Source: an uncultured Oscillospiraceae bacterium (lineage in GTDB: Bacteria; Bacillota; Clostridia; Oscillospirales; Acutalibacteraceae). Taken from it: 27,661 bases of DNA. Below, piece by piece: positions 22,369 through 27,661 of the stretch; position 1 is the stretch's first letter; each line of letters begins with the position of its first letter. The notes under the pieces were generated by a model. That model was given only the letters and a program-made list of their open reading frames with translations. It had not been told where the DNA came from and did not search any database. A program made the translations under genes and the position numbers. The stretch covers positions 1-27,661 of the forward strand of contig URGA01000020.1 of NCBI GenBank assembly GCA_900547275.1, in the 5' to 3' direction.

Positions 22369-23520
22369 ATGGTTATTTCAGACAGCATACGCTACGTAGG
22401 CGTAAACGACAACGACATCGACCTTTTCGAAGGTCAGTACATTGTTCCCAACGGTGTTTCCTATAACTCATATCTCATCAAGGACGAGAAAACAGCTCTT
22501 TTGGACACTGTTGACATTCACAAATACGACGAATGGGAAAAGACCCTTGAGGCTGAACTCGGCGGCAAGGCTCCCGATTATCTCGTTATCCACCACCTTG
22601 AGCCGGACCACGCCGGAAGTATTGTTAAGATTATTGAAAAATATCCCAACATTACTCTTGTGGGCAACGCAAAGACATTCGCAATGCTTCCTCAGTTCTT
22701 TGAGATCAGCGACAGCGTTGAGAAACTGACGGTAAAAGAGGGCGACACTCTTGCTCTGGGAAGCCACACTCTTACTTTCATTATGGCTCCGATGGTTCAC
22801 TGGCCTGAGGTAATGGTAAGTTACGAAGAAAGCGAAAAGGTTCTTTTCAGCGCCGACGCTTTCGGAAAATTCGGCTCTATCGGAACAGACGAAGACTGGG
22901 CTTGCGAAGCAAGAAGATATTACTTCAACATCGTTGGCAAATACGGCGCTCCCGTTCAGACTTTGCTTAAAAAAGCCGCTAATCTTGAAATCGCCAAGAT
23001 CTGCCCACTCCACGGTCCTGTTCTTGACAGCGATCTTGATTATTACCTGGGTCTTTATCAGACATGGAGCAGTTACGCTCCCGAAAAAGAGGGCGTATTT
23101 ATTGCTTACGCTTCAATCTACGGCAACACAAAGAACGCCGCTATGATGCTTAAAGATATGCTTGAAGAAAAGGGCGTTAAAGTCGCAGCCGCAGATCTGG
23201 CAAGAGACGATATGGCAGAATGCATTGAAGACGCGTTCAAATACTCAAAACTTGTTTGCGCAGCTTCAAGCTATGACGGAGGCGTTTTCCCGCCCATGGC
23301 AGAATTCCTTCATCACCTTAAGAGCAAGGCTTACCAGAACCGCACAGTTGCTCTTATTGAAAACGGAAGCTGGGCTCCCTGCGCCGCAAAGGCAATGAGA
23401 GCTGAACTTGAAGGAATGAAAAACGTTACTATCGCAGAAAAGACAGTAACTATCAAATCAGCTGTTAAAGAGGCAGACAAAGAGGCTCTCAAAGCCCTGG
23501 CAGAAGAAATTTCCTGCTGA
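22369..23520 (+). CDS. fprA: Flavodiiron protein (A-type flavoprotein, O2/NO reductase)
   Basis: This 383-residue protein has a metallo-beta-lactamase-type diiron domain (~1-240) followed by a flavodoxin domain. The diiron ligands fit H76-x-E78-x-D80-H81 (HHLEPDH), His144 (MVHWPE), Asp163 (SADAFG) and a late His in CPLHGP. The FMN loop is YASIYGNTKNAA at about 247-258. Such proteins reduce O2 to water or NO to N2O in anaerobes, with electrons from rubredoxin. There is no fused rubredoxin or flavin reductase domain, so a separate donor is needed. The gene starts a three-gene unit with a short amidohydrolase remnant (14-base gap) and a phosphoesterase. Confidence 0.94.
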   Translation: MVISDSIRYVGVNDNDIDLFEGQYIVPNGVSYNSYLIKDEKTALLDTVDIHKYDEWEKTLEAELGGKAPDYLVIHHLEPDHAGSIVKIIEKYPNITLVGNAKTFAMLPQFFEISDSVEKLTVKEGDTLALGSHTLTFIMAPMVHWPEVMVSYEESEKVLFSADAFGKFGSIGTDEDWACEARRYYFNIVGKYGAPVQTLLKKAANLEIAKICPLHGPVLDSDLDYYLGLYQTWSSYAPEKEGVFIAYASIYGNTKNAAMMLKDMLEEKGVKVAAADLARDDMAECIEDAFKYSKLVCAASSYDGGVFPPMAEFLHHLKSKAYQNRTVALIENGSWAPCAAKAMRAELEGMKNVTIAEKTVTIKSAVKEADKEALKALAEEISC

Positions 23521-23534
23521 GCGGAGGAAGTACT

Positions 23535-23885
23535 ATGACTGTTTACGTTAACGGGGATTTTATATCTTTCGACGAGAACGACACTACTTACAGCATAATG
23601 GTTGAGGACAGGGGCAAAATCGCCTATATGGGTTACAACACTCCCCTTTGCTACCGAGACGCGAAATCCGTTGACCTTGAGGGCAAGGCGGTGGTTCCCG
23701 CCATCAACCGCTGCATTGAAATTGAGGCAAAAGGCGCAACCTGCAGTGTTCTGCGGGAGGGAGAAAGCGCGGATTTTGCAATTCTCGACAAAAACATACT
23801 TAAAAACGACGATGCTTCGGTACTCCAGGTCTTTGTAAAAGGCAGAGACGTACGCAGAAGCCTGTTTCCACATTTTTCATTATGA
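23535..23885 (+). CDS. Amidohydrolase remnant: composite beta domain without catalytic barrel
   Basis: This intact 116-residue ORF looks like the two ends of a YtcJ-type (amidohydrolase 3) enzyme joined in frame. Residues 1-55 (VYVNGDFISFDENDTTYS, EDRGKIAYMGY, VDLEGKAVVPA) match the N-terminal strands that normally lead into the HxH metal site. Residues ~58-107 (REGESADFAILDKNIL, VLQVFVKGRDV) match the C-terminal strands. The ~400-residue TIM barrel between them, with every metal ligand, is missing; the join is near codons 54-58 (about 23694-23708). GCGGAGGA precedes the ATG and the stop overlaps the next gene by ATGA, so translation is probably real. It cannot be an amidohydrolase. It may be a degrading remnant kept for coupling, or a reused small beta domain. 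Confidence 0.7.
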   Translation: MTVYVNGDFISFDENDTTYSIMVEDRGKIAYMGYNTPLCYRDAKSVDLEGKAVVPAINRCIEIEAKGATCSVLREGESADFAILDKNILKNDDASVLQVFVKGRDVRRSLFPHFSL

Positions 23886-24697
23886 AAATTTTGCTTATTG
23901 CGGACGTGCACGATAAACTTTTCGGAAGTTTAAAAACAATCCGAGAACTGAAAAAGGTCGTTTCTTCAACGAAATGCGACCTTATCGTCTTTCTCGGCGA
24001 CACGGTGCACGGACCGTCAACTCCGCATTTTATTTATAAAAAAAGACTTCATCGGGCAGTTTCCGTTGCCTGCGGTAAGCCTTTTGCAACGGTTTTCGGC
24101 AACCACGACGACGAGTGTTCCACCACCAAAGAGGAAATCCTCGGCTGGCTTAAAGAAGAACCGAATTGTCTTACAAAGGACCGCAACTACTTCCTTGATT
24201 ACGGCGACACCAGACTTCTGTTTATTGACAGCGGAAGCTACTGCAAAGGCGACGAAAGCGGCTACGCCTACGTTGACACAAAAACGATAAAATGGGCGAA
24301 GGAAGTATCTTACGGAAAGAGAACTATCCTATTTCAGCACATTATTATGCCTGATATCATGGAGCTTATTGAGGAGTCCGGCGAACAAAAAGACGGCTTT
24401 GTTAAGGACGGAGGCAAGTGGTACAGATTTAAGGACGGTGTTTCTTTTATCGGTTCTCTGGGAGAGCGCCCGTGCCCTCCTGATTTTAACAACAGACAGT
24501 TGGAAGAACTGAGAGAAAACGTCTGCTGCGCCGTTTTCGGCCATGACCATCTAAACGATTTTGAACTTGACGTTCAGGGCGTAAGATTTATTCAATGCGC
24601 CGGAGCAGGCTCAAACAGTTATGACCGCAGTCATCCGTCGTCAGTCAAACTGCTTGACACGAACACGCTTGAAACAATTAAAATACCTGTCGGCTGA
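23882..24697 (+). CDS. Calcineurin-like metallophosphoesterase
   Basis: This 271-residue protein has the full metallophosphoesterase ligand series: ADVHD near residue 8, FLGDTVHG near 39, GNHDDE near 73, QHII near the middle and GHDHLND about 50 residues before the end. Two metal ions and phosphoester hydrolysis are expected. There is no signal peptide or membrane segment, so it is cytoplasmic. The last ~35 residues (SSVKLLDTNTLETIKI) form a final strand pair. The substrate cannot be deduced. The start overlaps the stop of the short amidohydrolase remnant by 4 bases. It is the last gene of the flavodiiron unit and runs into a shared terminator. Confidence 0.86.
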   Translation: MKILLIADVHDKLFGSLKTIRELKKVVSSTKCDLIVFLGDTVHGPSTPHFIYKKRLHRAVSVACGKPFATVFGNHDDECSTTKEEILGWLKEEPNCLTKDRNYFLDYGDTRLLFIDSGSYCKGDESGYAYVDTKTIKWAKEVSYGKRTILFQHIIMPDIMELIEESGEQKDGFVKDGGKWYRFKDGVSFIGSLGERPCPPDFNNRQLEELRENVCCAVFGHDHLNDFELDVQGVRFIQCAGAGSNSYDRSHPSSVKLLDTNTLETIKIPVG

Positions 24698-24701
24698 CAG
24701 T

Positions 24702-24744
24702 AAAAAACACGATGAAAAGCATTTGCCTTTCATCGTGTTTTTGT
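24702..24744. terminator. Bidirectional terminator between convergent genes
   Basis: AACACGATGAAA (24706-24717) is complementary to TTTCATCGTGTT (24728-24739), with GC/GC and an ATTT loop inside. A-rich sequence on the left and T-rich on the right allow termination in both directions. Confidence 0.88.
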
Positions 24745-24752
24745 TTTATCCG

Positions 24753-25631
24753 TTAAAATCTGATTGATGCAAAGATACCGTAATGGTCGCTGACATATCC
24801 GTTTGAAATATCATCCAGTATCGCATATCTTTCAACAGTCTCTGCCGAGGTGAAAATATGGTCGATAGGCGCCGAAGAAGCGTCGTCCAGTTTGCCCCAT
24901 TCGGTATAAGTAACGTGAGGTTCATCCGCCTGCTTTGCGATTTTACTTGCGTCGCCGAGGACTTCAGACGCGCTTTTGTAAGCTAATCCGTCCTGGGTCT
25001 GATTAAAGTCGCCTGTAAGCACAGTTTGGGCTCCGGGATATTTTTCCTGAAGTTCCTGCATCTTTTCCAGTATTACGCCCATACCGAAATTTTGAGCCTC
25101 TTCCGAAGCATTGTCAAGGTGGGTATTCATATGGATATACTCGCACCCGCCGTCCTTAGCCTGCAAAACAACATAAGAACAAACGCGGTTGCAGCCTGCT
25201 ACTGAATAGCGGCTTTCAATCTCCGGCGTTTCGGACAGCCAAAAAGTGTTTTCCTCTACGCACTCGTATTTATCCTTGAGCCAGAAAACAGCGTTCATCT
25301 CGCTCTTTTTCTCATTTTCGTCGCTGCCGCGCTGAACGCCGTAACTATCGTAATCAGGCATAAGTTCAGAAAGTTTACTTAGCCAGTCGGAATTCATCTC
25401 CTGGGTTCCGATAGAGTCGGGCTTTACCGAGTTCATATAAGAAGCAAACAGTTTTACCCTCTTTGCGCTGGTTCCCTGAATAATATTTCCCCAGGGCGCC
25501 GCAACGTTGAAAGAAACAACATTTACGCAGTCGCTGTAAGAATTCAGGTCTGTTTTATATTCTTTGGCGGAACAGCCGCAGAAAGCAAACGCAATTACCG
25601 CCGCAAGAAAAAGCGATATGTACTTTTTCAT
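24753..25631 (-). CDS. Endonuclease/exonuclease/phosphatase-family lipoprotein
   Basis: This 292-residue protein starts with a lipoprotein signal (KKYISLFLAAVIAFAFCGC, lipid Cys20) and is therefore surface-anchored. The EEP fold motifs follow in order: VVSFNVAAP (Asn42), GTQEMN (Glu78), MNTHLDN (catalytic-type His), LTGDFNQT (Asp/Asn), APIDHIF, and SDHYGIFASI at the end. The family covers DNases, sphingomyelinases and inositol phosphatases; the sequence does not decide between them. The ATG is chosen at 25631, where TGATG joins it to the stop of the zinc-ribbon gene; GGAGGA lies 6 bases upstream. It is last in the GPH symporter unit. The extracellular location suggests breakdown of an external phosphodiester, perhaps feeding nutrient uptake. 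Confidence 0.87.
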   Translation of the reverse strand: MKKYISLFLAAVIAFAFCGCSAKEYKTDLNSYSDCVNVVSFNVAAPWGNIIQGTSAKRVKLFASYMNSVKPDSIGTQEMNSDWLSKLSELMPDYDSYGVQRGSDENEKKSEMNAVFWLKDKYECVEENTFWLSETPEIESRYSVAGCNRVCSYVVLQAKDGGCEYIHMNTHLDNASEEAQNFGMGVILEKMQELQEKYPGAQTVLTGDFNQTQDGLAYKSASEVLGDASKIAKQADEPHVTYTEWGKLDDASSAPIDHIFTSAETVERYAILDDISNGYVSDHYGIFASIRF

Positions 25632-25879
25632 CAGTCTTCCTCCTGTTTCCACGGAAGAGGTTTCTGCTTCTTGGCGCAGTATTTTTCCACAAGGTGTGCT
25701 TTGTCGATTTTACGAACAAAATTCCAGATTGTATCCACCTCGCGCTTCGCGTTTTCGGCGTCCTGCTCAAGTCTTTCGCTCATATTGTAATAAAGCAGAT
25801 TAACGCCGCACTTCGGGCAGTTGGATTTCATATAAAAAGGACTGAGTTTCTGTCCGCACTTGGGGCATTTATTATTCAT
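25631..25879 (-). CDS. Small zinc-ribbon protein
   Basis: This 82-residue protein has CPKC at residues 5-8 and CPKC at 21-24, a treble or ribbon zinc site, then a charged helical tail from about residue 34 (MSERLEQDAENAKREVDTIW). I do not recognise the family beyond the zinc ribbon. Similar N-terminal ribbons precede membrane proteins in Clostridia, so this could be a short or truncated relative. Its start overlaps the symporter stop by 8 bases and its stop shares one base with the lipoprotein start, so it is tightly held in the operon. ATG 25879 gives a sensible MNNKCPKCG start; the frame extends only 3 codons further. Confidence 0.75.
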   Translation of the reverse strand: MNNKCPKCGQKLSPFYMKSNCPKCGVNLLYYNMSERLEQDAENAKREVDTIWNFVRKIDKAHLVEKYCAKKQKPLPWKQEED

Positions 25880-27380
25880 TAACCGCACCTCCCGAAGAAA
25901 CCTGCTTTGCCAGTTCGTCGCGGCGCACCGCCATTTCGCTTCTTATCTTCTTTAACTTATCTCCGCGCAGATCGTAGAAGAAATACGGAATTACCGAGAT
26001 CAAACCTGCAACATTCGGAATGATAGTAAAGAAAGTCCAGAGCCAAAATTCTGTCGGTCTGCCTGCGGCGGAAGTGCACTGGGCAATGGTCTCAGTAGTA
26101 CCGTCTGCAAGCGTCTTTTCCGTAACGATATAGCCTATAACAGGAAGAAGAGCCGTTGCGATAGACGTAGAAAGGCTGGAAGAAAGCTTGTTGACAAAGG
26201 TCAGCACGGAAAACGCCATGCCTTCGTTGCGCACGCCAGTTTTCCATTCCATGTAGTCAACCGTGTCGCCTATCATCTCAGTTGGCACGATCATATTTAT
26301 TGTTATAACAATATTAAGAACTATATTCTGTACCGCCAAAATCGGGATAGCGACATACCACGTTTCATAGTGGTTAAATCCGATAAGGAAAGCCACCGTA
26401 CCGATTATCGCCTTTACAACAGCAATTCCGAAAATAATTTGTCTGTTGTCAAACTTCTTTTTGATAATCGGAAGCACAAGATAACCGATATATCCGCCTA
26501 TTCCGCCGAGGAATGAGACAACGGTGCTCCAGGTCATATAGTCCAGCACTTCCGTATAATAATAACCGCCGAAAACGGAAGCAATGGAAGAAACCGTCCC
26601 CAGGACGTTGCCCAGAATTATAAGCTGAAGCGGTCTGTTCTTAAAAAGATATTTAAAGCCGTCAAAAATACTGCTTTCCTCAACTGGCTGAACTACACGC
26701 TCTTTTGTAAACAGTCCTGCAAGGCTGAAAAGTCCCAGTATCATTACAGCGGAAACAACGCCCATAAACGCGAAAACGTCCTTGAGCGACCAGCCGATTT
26801 TGCCGTTATTGCTCAGGTCCATAAGGGCAGGAAGCATAACAGAAGAGGAAATGCCGCCGATAATGCCGCTTATAAAACGTGCAGTAGAGATAGCGCGTGT
26901 TCTGTCAGAGGGAGACGGGCTGATTGCGGCGCTGAGACCCCAGAAAGGCACGTCGCCCATGGTATAGAAAAACTCCCACAGGATATAGGAAATGTACATA
27001 TAGACAATTTTAACAGTTGTCTGGTGAACGTCCTGAAGAAGTATCGGCCCGCTCCAGAAAAGTATCGTCACTATCGACAGCGGAATAGGAACAATAAGCA
27101 GATACGGTCTCAGCTTTCCGTAGCGCGTTCTCGTCTTATCTATAATTCCACCCATTAACGGGTCGTTTATCGTGTCCCAGATACCGAGAACAAGAATCAT
27201 CGTTGCCACGGCTCCGCTGGGTATGCCGAATACTTTTATGAAAAATATCGACAGAAATGAACCTTGAAAAAGGTTATAACTGAATACCTGGCCTGCGTTT
27301 GCAAATCCGTAGGCAAGGTTTTCCCTAACGCCGACGTAGCGGACCTCTTTTCCCTGTTTTTTCTCTTTTGTTTCTTCCAT
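25872..27380 (-). CDS. GPH-family sugar:cation symporter (second copy)
   Basis: This 502-residue membrane protein has about twelve hydrophobic helices and the GPH signature DKTRTRYGKLRPYLL in the loop after helix 2. ISPSPSDRTRAISTARF is the second family mark. An N-terminal hydrophilic tail contains ETKEKKQGKE. A loop of ~25 residues between late helices (TEKTLADGTTETIAQ) is probably outside. I chose ATG 27380 because GGGGGAGA stands 5-6 bases before it. It leads an operon with the zinc-ribbon and EEP lipoprotein genes. It is similar in type, not closely in sequence, to the symporter at 2506. The transported sugar is unknown. Confidence 0.88.
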   Translation of the reverse strand: MEETKEKKQGKEVRYVGVRENLAYGFANAGQVFSYNLFQGSFLSIFFIKVFGIPSGAVATMILVLGIWDTINDPLMGGIIDKTRTRYGKLRPYLLIVPIPLSIVTILFWSGPILLQDVHQTTVKIVYMYISYILWEFFYTMGDVPFWGLSAAISPSPSDRTRAISTARFISGIIGGISSSVMLPALMDLSNNGKIGWSLKDVFAFMGVVSAVMILGLFSLAGLFTKERVVQPVEESSIFDGFKYLFKNRPLQLIILGNVLGTVSSIASVFGGYYYTEVLDYMTWSTVVSFLGGIGGYIGYLVLPIIKKKFDNRQIIFGIAVVKAIIGTVAFLIGFNHYETWYVAIPILAVQNIVLNIVITINMIVPTEMIGDTVDYMEWKTGVRNEGMAFSVLTFVNKLSSSLSTSIATALLPVIGYIVTEKTLADGTTETIAQCTSAAGRPTEFWLWTFFTIIPNVAGLISVIPYFFYDLRGDKLKKIRSEMAVRRDELAKQVSSGGAVNE

Positions 27381-27394
27381 TTTTCTCCCCCAAA

Positions 27395-27565
27395 TCAAAC
27401 CCTGTTTATCGGTTCTTCACTGTTTTGTATTCGGATAATATTTTTCAATACACCCTGATACAACTTGCTCACAGTCGCTGAGGAAAGTCCCCCTATATGC
27501 GGTGAAAACAAAATTTTATCTTCTATTCTTTTGTAATTAGTATGCTTATACTTGATGTATCGATT
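27395..27565 (-). pseudogene. C-terminal remnant of a D-2-hydroxyacid dehydrogenase
   Basis: A 56-codon open stretch ends with RIEDKILFSPHIGGLSSATV, which matches the catalytic-His segment (PHIGG) and C-terminal helix of D-isomer-specific 2-hydroxyacid dehydrogenases, followed by KNIIRIQNSEEPINRV and a stop. In frame, a TAA at 27566-27568 lies directly upstream, and the NAD domain is absent. It is therefore a tail only. The stop is 14 bases before the symporter start, so the intact gene probably once headed that operon. The surrounding bases are much more AT-rich than the rest of the window. Confidence 0.65.
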
Positions 27566-27661
27566 TTAATAATTCAATACCCGTTTTTGTTTTAAATATT
27601 TTTTCTATAAAATTTCTTATATCTTCAACGGAATAATTGCTGCTGTTTCAAGAGCTTTTAA
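27546..27661 (-). pseudogene. Unidentified C-terminal gene fragment, probably frameshifted
   Basis: Reading from the right edge, one frame gives LKALETAAIIP and another continues VEDIRNFIEKIFKTKTGIE through LLKSIHQV to a stop at 27546. Adding one base after the CC near 27630 would join them. I cannot identify the protein. It overlaps the dehydrogenase remnant by about 20 bases in a different frame. It may be a decayed gene or a contig-end error. Confidence 0.4.

Noticed and set aside
22468..23013. 181-codon minus-strand ORF inside fprA
   Set aside because: It is the reverse shadow of the diiron domain, whose ligands are all in the plus frame.
1..27661. CRISPR arrays, tRNA or rRNA genes, transposases, phage or toxin-antitoxin genes
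   Set aside because: No regularly spaced repeats, cloverleaf sequence or matching proteins were seen on either strand.

Overview
The window looks like chromosomal DNA of an anaerobic, low-to-mid GC Gram-positive bacterium, most probably a Clostridia/Oscillospiraceae-type gut fermenter. The evidence is strong Shine-Dalgarno sites, lipoprotein signal peptides, TTGACA/TATAAT-type promoters, a TPP riboswitch with an intrinsic terminator, a group B-like [FeFe] hydrogenase, a flavodiiron protein and GPH-family sugar symporters. I see no rRNA, tRNA, CRISPR array, insertion sequence, phage gene or origin, and no gene-free stretch reaches 300 bases. Most of the window is ordinary metabolic chromosome; the unusual points are small (broken genes, leader structures, a shrunken enzyme) rather than a clear new multi-gene system.

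Left part (1-7900): the tail of a GH30-like glycoside hydrolase, a PHP-domain hydrolase and a YgjP-like metallopeptidase form one plus-strand unit. A GPH sugar symporter with its own promoter follows. Convergent to it on the minus strand are a beta-sandwich protein, a second PHP hydrolase broken by a one-base frameshift, and a secreted LCAT-like lipase/acyltransferase. A PI-PLC-family protein without a signal peptide is transcribed divergently from that operon. The two divergent promoters appear to share one palindromic -35 hexamer.

Middle part (7950-16156): a minus-strand operon reads ddl, DUF1934 (YwiB-like), argS and a radical SAM protein. Diverging from it is an unrecognised 279-residue protein with a good promoter. 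Then comes serC-serA, the first steps of serine synthesis, overlapping by one base.

Thiamine operon (16157-19275): a consensus promoter starts at the base after the serA stop. It drives a TPP riboswitch with an attenuator terminator, then an MTH1187-family thiamine-binding protein and a ThiX/ThiY/ThiZ-type ABC importer for a thiamine pyrimidine precursor.

Redox part (19290-24740): a monomeric [FeFe] hydrogenase on the minus strand diverges from fucO (lactaldehyde reductase). Next is a separate unit with a flavodiiron protein, an amidohydrolase remnant lacking its catalytic barrel, and a calcineurin-like phosphoesterase. Hydrogen turnover, NADH disposal onto lactaldehyde and O2/NO removal fit together as electron handling in a strict anaerobe, though only position links them.

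Right part (24750-27661): a minus-strand operon carries a second GPH symporter, an 82-residue zinc-ribbon protein and an EEP-family lipoprotein. Upstream of it, in visibly AT-rich DNA, are C-terminal remnants of a D-2-hydroxyacid dehydrogenase and of an unidentified protein. Both extreme ends of the window show frame inconsistencies, so they may be low-quality contig ends.
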